From contig CAYOTA010000003.1 of NCBI GenBank assembly GCA_964406795.1, positions 1-64,000 on the forward strand: DNA of 64,000 nt, in the 5' to 3' direction. This document shows positions 16,082-23,930 of this stretch, in pieces (positions within the stretch are counted from its first letter, which is position 1; every line of letters starts with the position of its first letter). The notes under the pieces were generated by a model. It saw nothing but the letters and a program-made list of their open reading frames with translations, was not told where the DNA came from and ran no database searches. This DNA comes from JAGORM01 sp964406795. GTDB taxonomy: Bacteria > Patescibacteriota > Microgenomatia > Levybacterales > GWA1-39-11. A program made the translations under genes and the position numbers.

Positions 16082-17254
16082 ATGGCAAAAACAACAGACG
16101 AATTAAGACAAGAATATCTAGATAAACTTGAGAAAGTAACCTCCCTTTCAGTAGAAGAAGCAAAAAAACTTCTTTTTTCAGAACTCGAAAATGATATGAA
16201 GGCTGATGTTGCCCGCATGATAAAAGATGGGGAAGATCAGGCAAAAGCAACAGCTTTAAGACGCTCACAGGAAATTTTAGTTGATGCTATGAGGCACGGG
16301 GCTCTTGATTATATTGCAGAATATACTGTATCAACCATTCGCGTGGACTCAGAAGAGGTAAAGGGAAGAATCATTGGAAAAGAAGGCCGCAATATAAGAT
16401 CCTTTGAAAACACTACGGGAGTAGATGTTAATTTAGACGAAGAGGGTGTTATTAGACTTTCATCTTTTGATCCTGTCAGACGTGAGATCGCTAGACGCTC
16501 TCTTGAAATTTTGATTAAAGACACTCGTATTCAGCCTGTCCGAATTGAAGAAGTTGTAAGTCAAGTTAAAAAAGAGGTTGACCTTATCCTTTTTGAAGAG
16601 GGTGAAAAATTGGCACATGAAGTGGGAGTTTATAATTTACAGCCTGATCTTATTTCCATGTTGGGTAGATTTAAATTCAGAACTTCATTTGGGCAAAATT
16701 TAGTAGTTCACACACTGGAAGAAACAAAAATTGGTATCCAAATTGCATCAGAAATTGGAGCTGACGTAGATATAGTGCGCCTAGGCTGTTTGTTCCATGA
16801 CATTGGAAAAATTGTAAATGACAAAGAAGGGTCTCATGTAACGCTCGGAGTTGAGTTGCTGAATAAATATAAAATCGCCAAAGAGGTTGTTAATTGTGTG
16901 GCAGAGCATCATGAAGATAAGCCTTTTTCATCTGTTGAGTCCATAATAGTTCACATTGCAGATTCAATTTCAGGAGCAAGACCTGGGGCAAGACATGAAG
17001 ACGTGCAGGATTACGTAAAGCGTATTCGGGACATGGAAGAAATTGCAAAAGCATTTGACGGGGTAGATGATGCTTATGCGTTTGAAGCGGGTCGTGAAAT
17101 TAGAGTAATAGTTAATCCAGGAAGACTTGATGATGTAGAAACCACAATCATTGCCAAGAAAATCAAAGATGAAATTGATAAGAAATTAATTGTTCCAGGT
17201 GTAGTAAGAGTAACAGCCATTCGAGAATTTAGATCCACAGAACCAAAAGAGTAA
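16082..17254 (+). CDS. rny: Ribonuclease Y, soluble short form
   Basis: This is a 390-residue endoribonuclease starting mRNA decay. The KH domain is near residues 80-150 (VKGRIIGKEGRNIRSFE), and the HD domain carries LFHDIGKI near 240 and later AEHHEDK. The C-terminal segment VNPGRLDDVETTIIAKKI is typical. Family members are usually about 510-520 residues, with an N-terminal transmembrane helix and a long coiled coil. Here the membrane helix and most of the coiled coil are missing, and a TAA in frame lies directly before the ATG, so no upstream extension exists. The enzyme is probably cytosolic. The stop codon sits inside a small hairpin. Confidence 0.92.
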   Translation: MAKTTDELRQEYLDKLEKVTSLSVEEAKKLLFSELENDMKADVARMIKDGEDQAKATALRRSQEILVDAMRHGALDYIAEYTVSTIRVDSEEVKGRIIGKEGRNIRSFENTTGVDVNLDEEGVIRLSSFDPVRREIARRSLEILIKDTRIQPVRIEEVVSQVKKEVDLILFEEGEKLAHEVGVYNLQPDLISMLGRFKFRTSFGQNLVVHTLEETKIGIQIASEIGADVDIVRLGCLFHDIGKIVNDKEGSHVTLGVELLNKYKIAKEVVNCVAEHHEDKPFSSVESIIVHIADSISGARPGARHEDVQDYVKRIRDMEEIAKAFDGVDDAYAFEAGREIRVIVNPGRLDDVETTIIAKKIKDEIDKKLIVPGVVRVTAIREFRSTEPKE

Positions 17255-17261
17255 TACTCTT
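17247..17261 (+). terminator. Small hairpin over the RNase Y stop codon
   Basis: AAGAGT/ACTCTT with an AAT loop; the TAA stop (17252-17254) lies in the stem and loop. No T-run follows. Confidence 0.35.
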
Positions 17262-17279
17262 AAATAGATAGGAAAATTG

Positions 17280-17308
17280 TTGACATCTCCTATATTTAGT
17301 CCTATAAT
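17280..17308 (+). promoter_or_regulatory. Perfect consensus sigma70 promoter, leaderless
   Basis: TTGACA (17280-17285), a 17-nt spacer, TATAAT (17303-17308). ATG follows 6 nt later at 17315, which is the expected transcription start, so translation begins at the mRNA 5' end. Confidence 0.9.
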
Positions 17309-17314
17309 ATTTCC

Positions 17315-17650
17315 ATGACACGTGAAATCCCACAAAAGAACCCTGTTGTGAGAGAAAATTTTGGCGATAAAGCGCTAGGAGAATTTGCGTATAAAACCAT
17401 TCTTCAAGGAGCTGTATGTGGGGTAATTTTGGACTTCAATAAAAAAGGCGATGATGGGAAAGCACTGAAGTGCGGCAAGGAAGCGGTTGGTACTTTAGAT
17501 TTTGATGCTCCTTTCACCCGAGATATCGATTTAATTCCCGTTTGTTCCGATGCACATTGGAATTTGGCAGCTGGCCAGCTTACTGAAGAGTATGAAAAAA
17601 ATAATTGGTTCGTTTCTTCGTTTGGAAGGAATGGTAGAGGTAGAGCTTAA
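17315..17650 (+). CDS. Hypothetical protein of 111 residues under a consensus promoter
   Basis: It is a soluble small protein beginning MTREIPQKNPVVRENFGDK. It has Cys residues in GAVCGVILDF, LKCGKEAVG and IPVCSDAHWN, and ends Gly/Arg-rich. I do not recognise a family. The promoter upstream is a perfect consensus, so the gene is probably strongly expressed. Its TAA overlaps the stop of the convergent kinase-like gene on the other strand. The spaced Cys and His residues could bind metal, but that is speculation. Confidence 0.7.
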   Translation: MTREIPQKNPVVRENFGDKALGEFAYKTILQGAVCGVILDFNKKGDDGKALKCGKEAVGTLDFDAPFTRDIDLIPVCSDAHWNLAAGQLTEEYEKNNWFVSSFGRNGRGRA

Positions 17651-18303
17651 CTTAAATAGCCATTGTTCCTCAAATAAGTATTAATGCAAGCAATTGTCTC
17701 GTCTACGCTCATTCCAGAGTTGTCAATGATAAGATCATAAATTTCGTCCCGGCTTAAGCCTTTTAGCTCAGGGGGGAGAGCATTTTCAAATACTTTTTCA
17801 TCCCGTTCGTCACGCCTTACCGTCATGCGTCTAACATCGTCAAGTGGTTGATTTTCTCTTTCGGCAACTCTATGAGCTCTAGTTGTTGCATCGGCAGTAA
17901 TTAATATTTTTACTACCTTGGGGTAAGACTTATTTTCGCGTTGAGCCTTTTTTACACCCGCTGCGGCAATATATCCTCCCATCCTTGAGTCAACAATTAC
18001 CGGACCGGTTTTGATTGAATTTTGGATAATTATTCCACCAAGTCGATCCATTTTAGCATCTACCGCGGCATCGAGTTCTCGGCCATCCTCTAGAAGTTTT
18101 CCGCTCCATATTCCTTTATTTATTTTGCCAACTATATCTCCAATAGATATGAATCGGGCACCGTGAAGCTCAGCTAATGCAAGTCCGGTGGAAGTAGTTC
18201 CTGTTCCAGCATTTCCAACAATTTCCAAAACATTGTAGGATGGTGTTAATTTCCGTGCATTTTCTGATGATCTCGTGTTTGCAGTTGTTTCAACATTGCT
18301 CAT
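17647..18303 (-). CDS. Cytidylate kinase-like P-loop NTPase
   Basis: This 218-residue protein has a P-loop near residue 28 (EIVGNAGTGTTSTGLALAE), close to the GxxGTGKTT/GxxGSGKS form but with TGTTS in place of the usual Lys. It continues with FISIGDIVGKI, a VIVDSRMGGYIA segment like the CMP-kinase substrate region, and ADATTRAHRVAERE, which resembles the LID Arg region. It is like the cytidylate-kinase-like/adenylate-kinase family of archaea and CPR. Loss of the P-loop Lys, if real, would make it an unusual member. Its stop overlaps that of the convergent neighbour. Confidence 0.6.
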   Translation of the reverse strand: MSNVETTANTRSSENARKLTPSYNVLEIVGNAGTGTTSTGLALAELHGARFISIGDIVGKINKGIWSGKLLEDGRELDAAVDAKMDRLGGIIIQNSIKTGPVIVDSRMGGYIAAAGVKKAQRENKSYPKVVKILITADATTRAHRVAERENQPLDDVRRMTVRRDERDEKVFENALPPELKGLSRDEIYDLIIDNSGMSVDETIACINTYLRNNGYLS

Positions 18304-18367
18304 GCCTATATTATAGGCTTTTGAGGCATAAAAAGCAATTTAAGTTATGAATGACATACGCTCTTAC

Positions 18368-18510
18368 TTGACTTTGTTTTTTTAAGGTTGTATTGTTAAA
18401 TCAAGATAAATTCGTCTAATGTTGCACTTCGCACCTCGGTGCTCAGTGTCAATCAAAATTTATTATTAGATTTATAAAGACGAAATTTTGATTGGGGGTG
18501 AATTTTATTT
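18368..18510 (+). promoter_or_regulatory. Promoter and two-hairpin leader of the HU gene
   Basis: TTGACT (18368-18373), a 17-nt spacer, TATTGT (18391-18396). The leader of about 108 nt folds as CACT-TC-GCACC/GGTGC-TC-AGTG (18425-18448) and as a perfect 12-bp stem, CAATCAAAATTT/AAATTTTGATTG (18450-18461 with 18483-18494). The last base of that stem touches the Shine-Dalgarno GGGGGTGA (18494-18501), so folding could control ribosome access. Confidence 0.6.
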
Positions 18511-18789
18511 ATGTCAGTAACTAAAAAAGAGTTAATTGAGGTAGTAGCCAAAAAAGCAAATCTTACCAACAAAGCATCCAAAGAAGCAGTTAAAGTTTTC
18601 TTAAATTCCATTCGCGATTCACTTAAGAGAAATGAAAAAGTGGTGATCTCTGGTTTTGGGACTTTTTCACTCAGGTCAAGAAAGCAGAAAAAAGGTAGAA
18701 ACCCAAAGACCGGGGAACCCATGATGATTGCAGCGCGCAGGGCACCGGGATTTACACCAGGAAAGAGCCTTAAGAAAGCAGTGAAATAG
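18511..18789 (+). CDS. HU/IHF-family DNA-binding protein
   Basis: This 92-residue basic protein starts MSVTKKELIEVVAKKANLT. It has the helix-turn segment, VVISGFGTFSLRSRKQKKGRN in parts (ISGFGTFSLR, KGRNPKTGEPM), and the tail ARRAPGFTPGKSLKKAV. It is a nucleoid protein that bends DNA as a dimer. The start is fixed by GGGGGTGA 9 nt upstream, one of the few clear ribosome-binding sites here. The long hairpin leader suggests autoregulation. miaA follows after 20 nt. Confidence 0.95.
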   Translation: MSVTKKELIEVVAKKANLTNKASKEAVKVFLNSIRDSLKRNEKVVISGFGTFSLRSRKQKKGRNPKTGEPMMIAARRAPGFTPGKSLKKAVK

Positions 18790-18809
18790 GCTCAAATTAT
18801 AAAACGTGT

Positions 18810-19727
18810 ATGCGTAAGATAGTTATTATTATTGGCCCAACTAGTGTTGGAAAAACTGCCCTTGCTTTAAAAATCGCTGAAAAATACACAGGTGAATTAT
18901 TTTCAGCAGATTCCGTCCAGGTCTATAAAGGCTTGGATATTATCTCTGGTAAAGACAAAGATAAGCTAGGTAAAATTCCTTTAAAACTTGTAGATATTGT
19001 TTCCCCCCACACCCCTTTTAGCGTAAGTGATTATGTACATTCATTTGAATACGAACTTAAAAATCAGTCTGATAAGCTGCCTATTGTGGTGGGCGGAACC
19101 GGATTTTATATTTCAGCGCTTTTACATCCCATTGAAACCTCTGACATTAAACCTCATGCTGACTTAAGACAAGAGCTTAACAAATTGGCAACTCCTGAAC
19201 TTCAGGGAATGTTGAAAGAATTAAATCCTGAAAAGTTTTTCAATATGAATAACTCTGATAGAAATAATCCCAGACGCTTAGTAAGGGCAATAGAGGTCAG
19301 TTTTGGTCATCCTGAATTTATTTCAGGATCTAAAAAGATGCCGAAACAAATTTCGCATGACATACTAATAATAGGACTTTTTTGTAAGAGAGAAAGTTTA
19401 AATGAAAGGATTGATAAGCGGGTTGATGAAAGATTGGAACAAGGGGCGCTTGCCGAAGCAGAAACACTTTTTGTAGATTATGAAAATCTTGCACCTCAAA
19501 TTAAACAAGCATCTGGATACAAGCAACTTTTTGAATACTTGCAGGGGAAATCTGGTTTAGGTGAGGCGATTACTCTATGGAAAACAAGTGAACATCAGAA
19601 TGCAAAGAAGCAGATGACCTGGTTTAAGAAGCAAGAAAATATACATTGGTTTGATATTCTAGAAAATGATTTTGAGGCTAAAATTATGGAAAAGTTGAAG
19701 CATTTCTTGAGCAGTGATATAATATAG
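18810..19727 (+). CDS. miaA: tRNA dimethylallyltransferase
   Basis: This 305-residue enzyme attaches dimethylallyl to A37 of tRNAs reading UNN codons. The P-loop GPTSVGKTALAL is near residue 9; SADSVQVYKGLDI and VVGGTGFYISALLHP follow. NNPRRLVRAIEV is near 150, and ERIDKRVDERLEQGALAEA is in the C-terminal half. Between the last two lies a segment of about 19 residues (GHPEFISGSKKMPKQISHD) encoded by a palindromic dispersed repeat at 19306-19361, inserted in frame. The rnpB promoter lies in the 3' end of this gene. Confidence 0.95.
   Translation: MRKIVIIIGPTSVGKTALALKIAEKYTGELFSADSVQVYKGLDIISGKDKDKLGKIPLKLVDIVSPHTPFSVSDYVHSFEYELKNQSDKLPIVVGGTGFYISALLHPIETSDIKPHADLRQELNKLATPELQGMLKELNPEKFFNMNNSDRNNPRRLVRAIEVSFGHPEFISGSKKMPKQISHDILIIGLFCKRESLNERIDKRVDERLEQGALAEAETLFVDYENLAPQIKQASGYKQLFEYLQGKSGLGEAITLWKTSEHQNAKKQMTWFKKQENIHWFDILENDFEAKIMEKLKHFLSSDII
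19306..19361 (+). repeat. Palindromic dispersed repeat inserted in frame in miaA
   Basis: A 56-bp unit bounded by GTCAT and ATGAC. The first hairpin is CCTGAA/TTCAGG, ending ATCT; the second is ATGC-CGAAA/TTTCG-CAT. It keeps the miaA reading frame and encodes a loop of about 19 residues between two conserved blocks. Confidence 0.75.
19695..19723 (+). promoter_or_regulatory. rnpB promoter inside the miaA 3' end
   Basis: TTGAAG (19695-19700), a 17-nt spacer, TATAAT (19718-19723). The predicted start near 19730 coincides with the 5' strand of RNase P helix P1. Confidence 0.75.
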
Positions 19728-19729
19728 GA

Positions 19730-20210
19730 TACTCTGGGAAGAAGGGCTATTACTCCGATACCTATTAGATTCTAGTAAGGATCGGAGAGGAAAGTCCAGA
19801 CAGCAGCAATGCAGGGGACGGAGGGCAATCTCCGACTGGTGCCCATTCGACGAGCTCAGGGTAGCCTGAGTAAGTCGAACGGCTAACAGCTAGTGTTTAA
19901 GTCTTATGTCGCTAAACGGACTTAAAACAGATCTTGAATTGACAAGATTTGAGAGCAACAGAGACGAGCGATTATGAAACGGGCAATCCTACCTGCTGCA
20001 ACTTCCGAACGGTGCAAACGCGCATTGCCTGCCTCGCCGTAAGGCGGGACTAGCACCAAAGATTGAAGGCACTACGTAAAATCGTAGAAGTATCGAGAAT
20101 TATCGAAACTTAGAGAGATTATAGCTTTATAACAGAATCTGGCTTAAGTCCGCAAGGACGCAAGACAGATAAGTTTAAACAGAATCTGGCTTACTTTTTT
20201 CCCAGGGTAT
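19730..20210 (+). ncRNA. rnpB: RNase P RNA
   Basis: This is the catalytic RNA that removes 5' leaders from pre-tRNAs. The conserved GAGGAAAGTCC block is near 19788, and AGATTGAAGGCACTACG lies near 20060. The terminal ACAGAATCTGGCTTA block (the usual ACAGAAYCCGGCUUA) is at 20179-20193. Helix P1 forms between ATACTCTGGGAA (19729-19740) and TTCCCAGGGTAT (20199-20210). The conserved 3' block occurs twice, at 20131-20146 and 20178-20193, which is abnormal. A small GC-rich hairpin like the palindromic repeats (GCCTCGCC/GGCGGG) lies near 20030. Ends are set from P1 pairing and the promoter, so they are approximate. Confidence 0.92.
20131..20193 (+). repeat. Duplicated conserved 3' block of rnpB
   Basis: AACAGAATCTGGCTTA occurs at 20131-20146 and again, identical, at 20178-20193 (period 47). 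Only one can pair in helix P4 at a time. Confidence 0.85.
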
Positions 20211-20253
20211 TTTAAATCTTACTGTGGAAAAAAGCACGAGGCTTTAGCCGACT

Positions 20254-20315
20254 ACTCTCTTCCCAGAGCAAATAAACAAGGAAGAGAGTGCGTAGCATCC
20301 TCTTCCCAGAGCAAA
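20254..20315 (+). repeat. Hairpin and direct repeats after rnpB matching its helix P1 strand
   Basis: CTCTTCCCAGAGCAAA occurs at 20257-20272 and 20300-20315. Its TCTTCCCAGAG core is a perfect complement of the rnpB 5' end (19732-19742), better than the presumed P1 3' strand. ACTCTCTTCC/GGAAGAGAGT (20254-20263 with 20280-20289) is a 10-bp stem. Probable degenerate copies of the rnpB 3' end. Confidence 0.6.
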
Positions 20316-20358
20316 AAATGCATCCGCACGTAAGAAAATTAATTGATAAAATACTTGT

Positions 20359-20895
20359 ATGTCAGAAAATTTAGATTCTAAAAATAGTCCTCCATCAGAC
20401 ACTCAAGAAGTCAGTTTTCCTAAAAGAAAGTCCAAAAAAGAACGTGATGCTCAATATCTTTTAGATTTTAAAAGGGCGTCAGATCTTTTCTCAACTATTG
20501 AGCCATCCACTGACCCATCTGAAGCATTTCAACGAATTAGAAATCTATTAAAATACACAACTAAAGGGGAAGATCCAATCATAACAAAAGCATATCAGGA
20601 GATGTTAGCTCGTGCAGGAAAAAATCCAGATGAGTGGCTGCGTGTGCCGCGCATTACTCAACCAAATGATTCACGACTAGGTTATACAGAGGAAGAAAAA
20701 AGCCGTCCAAATAATTACCATCTCGACTTGGAATTGTTGGTGCTACGGGGAGAGCCACGCAAAACAGAAGGGTTTGCTGATTACTTAACTGGAAAAATTC
20801 CACCCCCTTATAGATTGGCAGAGGATGTTTGGGTTGGTTTTATAAGAAAGCGGCCCGAAAATACGCAAATAGAATCACCAAAAAAGCCTAAGTAG
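20359..20895 (+). CDS. Hypothetical protein of 178 residues
   Basis: It is hydrophilic and charged: a Ser/Lys-rich N-terminus (residues 1-30), then a mostly helical region with ALFSTIEPS-like and IRNLLKYTTKG segments, and a Pro/Lys-rich tail. No signal peptide, membrane helix or known motif was seen. TAAAAT (20347-20352) ends 6 nt before the ATG, so the mRNA is probably leaderless. Its 3' end overlaps the convergent helicase gene by 8 nt. Function unknown. Confidence 0.65.
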   Translation: MSENLDSKNSPPSDTQEVSFPKRKSKKERDAQYLLDFKRASDLFSTIEPSTDPSEAFQRIRNLLKYTTKGEDPIITKAYQEMLARAGKNPDEWLRVPRITQPNDSRLGYTEEEKSRPNNYHLDLELLVLRGEPRKTEGFADYLTGKIPPPYRLAEDVWVGFIRKRPENTQIESPKKPK

Positions 20896-23755
20896 TATTA
20901 CACAATAATCTATATTCGCAGTTTACACAAAGTACATTTTTACTGCATTTAAATTCAGATTTTTCAATTTCCTCTATTTTTGAAACTAGTTCATCTTCAA
21001 ATTTTTCCAAATCTTCTTGTGTAAATGTCATGGATTTTTTAGTGTTTCCTTCCAGAAAATAAAGACTAAGCGTTATTTCATCAGGTTTTCTGTTAAGTAT
21101 AGGATCTTTTACGCGGGTGGCTGCTAAGGCATACATTGCCAGCTGTAATTCATGAGCCTTGAAAGCCTTAGGATTATCTTCACCAGTTTTGTAATCTATG
21201 ATTTCAATACCTGTAGGAGTCACGTCAATCCTGTCAATTTTTCCAAAAACTTTAACACCATTTTTAAGAGTAAAATTAAATGGCATTTCAAGTCCTAGCG
21301 GGGTTGTTAATGGTATGTCATTTGGAAAATTCGTTTTGTAAAAATCATTCAGCATACGCTTTCCTTGAATCTTGCGTTCTTGTTCATATGCTTTTGAATC
21401 AAACCCATCTGAAATCCACTCCTTTTTAAGTAGTTCTTCAAGTCTTGAAACACTAGGTTTTTCACCAGCCTTAATTGCTTCATAAAAAATTTGTAATGCG
21501 TTGTGCATAGCTATTCCAAAACTTTGAACAGAGGCAGTAGGAGTTGGGATGCTAAATATTACCTTTGCCTTATAGTGCAGCGGACATATATCAAACATCT
21601 GTAAATTAGAATATGTTATATACCCTACTTTATACGGTGTTTTAGGTTCTACATATTCCTTTTTTTTTGTATAAACAGATAATACTTCAGTTAATGATAA
21701 CTGTTGGATTTTGGCTGCCTTTTCAGTTTTGGTTTTGAGATCTGGTAGAGCCTCAAAAATAAAAGGAGAGAGTTTCTTAATTCTTTTTCCTGTTCCGTAG
21801 TAATCAGCTGCTGTAAAAAATAATCGTTCCCGTGCTCGTGTTATTCCTACATAAAAAAGTCGACGTTCTTCTTGCGCGTGAAAATCTATATCTTCTTGTA
21901 AATCTTCTCTTAGTATTCCCTTTGGTAATGGTATTTTTTCTGAACGTTCACGCGATGGAAATCTATCATTTACTAAATTTATTAAAAATACAACATCAAA
22001 TTCCAAGCCTTTTGATGAGTGTACGGTTAAAATACTTACTGCATCTTGGTCTCTCATGTCTATATCAGCAGCTGTTGGTGAGTCTCCCATCGTCATCATG
22101 AGAGATAACCAATCTGAGACTATAAATATATTGCTAGTTTCTTTTTCGGACTCAAAATTTTTAATCCTATCAAAAAATTTAGCAATATTTTGAACTCTTC
22201 TTTCTTCTTTTGTTGTGTCAGTTTTGGCTAACGTTTCAAAAATTCCTGAGTCTATTAAGAAATAGTAAAGAACCTGTCCTGCCTTGTCTTTCTTTGAAAG
22301 TTCTATGTGGCGTTCCACCATTTCTCTGAATTTTGTAAGTTTTTCTTTAGTTTCTGGTTTTAAAAACGATTGGTCCAGGAAATAAAGGGATTCAAAAAGT
22401 GTAAGATTTTTTTTCTTTGAAAAGTTTAATAAATAGTTAAGTTCAATTGATGGAATTTGAAATATATCCATAGATAGTACTCTAAAAAGAGATACAGTGT
22501 CTGACAAATTATTTAAAAACATGATGTAGGCAATAAGATCTTTTACCTCATCTTGTTGAAATAAATATCCAGGGCCTAAAAACTGATACGGAATTTTGTG
22601 CCTCTGGAGCGCTGTGGTTACCAGCTGTGCATGGTTATTTGCTCGTACTAAAATAGCAACACTTTTAAAGCTATATGTTTTTGAAAGTTCTAAAATTTTA
22701 CGCGCTATAGCGTCTGCTTCGTCCTCAGCCCGAGTTTCATGAATTAATTCAATTGGTTTCTTAATGCTTTTCGAATGGCTTTTAAGTTTTTTATCAATTC
22801 CTTCCACTATTTCGAGTCTGTTTGGATTGTTTCCTTGAATTAAGGAGTAAGACGCGTCAAGAATATTTTGCGTGGATCTATAGTTATCATTAAGGGTTAC
22901 TATGTGCGCATCAGGAAAGTTTTTTTTAAACTGCAGCACATTTGAAACCGCAGCCCCTCTAAATCTATAAATACTTTGATCATCATCTGCAACCACTGTT
23001 ATATTACGGTCATCTCCGGAAAGCAAAATTGCTAATTCATTTTGTGCATAGTTAGTGTCCTGAAATTCATCAACTAAGATAAATTTAAATTGTTTTTGGT
23101 ACTTTTTTAATATTTGCGGCCTCTCTCTTAATAGTTTTAGTGAGTTTGAAATGAGATCTGAAAAATCCATAAAAGAGTTTTTCACTTTTAGTTCTTCATA
23201 GCTTTTATAAGCTGTTGCAAGTTCTATGTATTGTGCTGATTCATCAGATTCCGGTTCATTTTTTGCCCATTTTAGGTACTCATCAGGATTTACATCTTCA
23301 TCTTTTAAGCGGGCGAAGTGTGTCAAAAGCGCATCCAAAAATTTTGTAGGATTTCCTAGTGGCCTGTATGTGTTTAGTCCTAGATTAAATATGTTTTGGC
23401 GCATTGTGAGAATGGCTTCTGATTCTGAAATTAAAGTATAGTTGGGATCAAGTCCTATACTGTGTGCATCATCACGCAAAATTCGGTCACAAAATGCATG
23501 GAATGTGTGAATCCACATATTTGTGTAGCCATAAGGCATTAGCACATCAATTCTTTCCTGCATTTCAAATGAGGCTTTGTCAGTAAATGTGAGGGCCAGC
23601 ACGTTTTCAGGTGGAATTTCGCGATCAATAATTAGATGTCTTATGCGTTCAGTAATAACTGTAGTTTTTCCAGTTCCGGCACCTGCAATAATTAAAAGAG
23701 GGCCATTGCCAAATTCTACCGCTTCTTTCTGTTTGGGGTTTAGCGTCTTCTCCAT
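20888..23755 (-). CDS. UvrD/PcrA-like helicase fused to an iron-staple PD-(D/E)XK nuclease
   Basis: This is a 955-residue SF1A protein. Walker A is IIAGAGTGKTTVITERI near residue 20. The Q-motif LNPKQKEAV, FILVDEFQDTN near 230, VADDDQSIYRFRGA near 255 and the C-terminal helicase motifs VSILTVHSSKGLEFDVVF and EERRLFYVGITRARERL follow. From about residue 690 there is a RecB/AddB-type nuclease domain with VFGKIDRIDV and IEIIDYKTGE. Cysteines at FDICPLHY and the tail pattern CxxCxxxxxC (VLCVNCEYRLLC) form a likely 4Fe-4S staple as in AddB. It is likely an end-processing helicase-nuclease in recombination or repair, doing in one chain what AddAB does in two. Confidence 0.9.
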   Translation of the reverse strand: MEKTLNPKQKEAVEFGNGPLLIIAGAGTGKTTVITERIRHLIIDREIPPENVLALTFTDKASFEMQERIDVLMPYGYTNMWIHTFHAFCDRILRDDAHSIGLDPNYTLISESEAILTMRQNIFNLGLNTYRPLGNPTKFLDALLTHFARLKDEDVNPDEYLKWAKNEPESDESAQYIELATAYKSYEELKVKNSFMDFSDLISNSLKLLRERPQILKKYQKQFKFILVDEFQDTNYAQNELAILLSGDDRNITVVADDDQSIYRFRGAAVSNVLQFKKNFPDAHIVTLNDNYRSTQNILDASYSLIQGNNPNRLEIVEGIDKKLKSHSKSIKKPIELIHETRAEDEADAIARKILELSKTYSFKSVAILVRANNHAQLVTTALQRHKIPYQFLGPGYLFQQDEVKDLIAYIMFLNNLSDTVSLFRVLSMDIFQIPSIELNYLLNFSKKKNLTLFESLYFLDQSFLKPETKEKLTKFREMVERHIELSKKDKAGQVLYYFLIDSGIFETLAKTDTTKEERRVQNIAKFFDRIKNFESEKETSNIFIVSDWLSLMMTMGDSPTAADIDMRDQDAVSILTVHSSKGLEFDVVFLINLVNDRFPSRERSEKIPLPKGILREDLQEDIDFHAQEERRLFYVGITRARERLFFTAADYYGTGKRIKKLSPFIFEALPDLKTKTEKAAKIQQLSLTEVLSVYTKKKEYVEPKTPYKVGYITYSNLQMFDICPLHYKAKVIFSIPTPTASVQSFGIAMHNALQIFYEAIKAGEKPSVSRLEELLKKEWISDGFDSKAYEQERKIQGKRMLNDFYKTNFPNDIPLTTPLGLEMPFNFTLKNGVKVFGKIDRIDVTPTGIEIIDYKTGEDNPKAFKAHELQLAMYALAATRVKDPILNRKPDEITLSLYFLEGNTKKSMTFTQEDLEKFEDELVSKIEEIEKSEFKCSKNVLCVNCEYRLLCNTT

Positions 23756-23763
23756 ATATAAAT

Positions 23764-23847
23764 GTCATCGCGAGCGTTAGCGTGGCGATCTCCAGATTCC
23801 TGCCTGCCAACAAGGCAGGGCTTCGTCGTTTCACTTCTCGCAATGAC
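23764..23847. repeat. Palindromic dispersed repeat, 84-bp copy
   Basis: Bounded by GTCATCGCGA and its near-inverse TCGCAATGAC. The first hairpin, TCGC/GCGA, ends in ATCT; a second is CCTGCC/GGCAGG. It lies between the divergent helicase and reductase genes. Confidence 0.8.
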
Positions 23848-23930
23848 GAGATTGTGTGGTACCCATTGTAGCACTTAATACTTATTATCGGAAGTAATGC
23901 TTAATAGTCAAATTTGGTATACTGAGCGGA

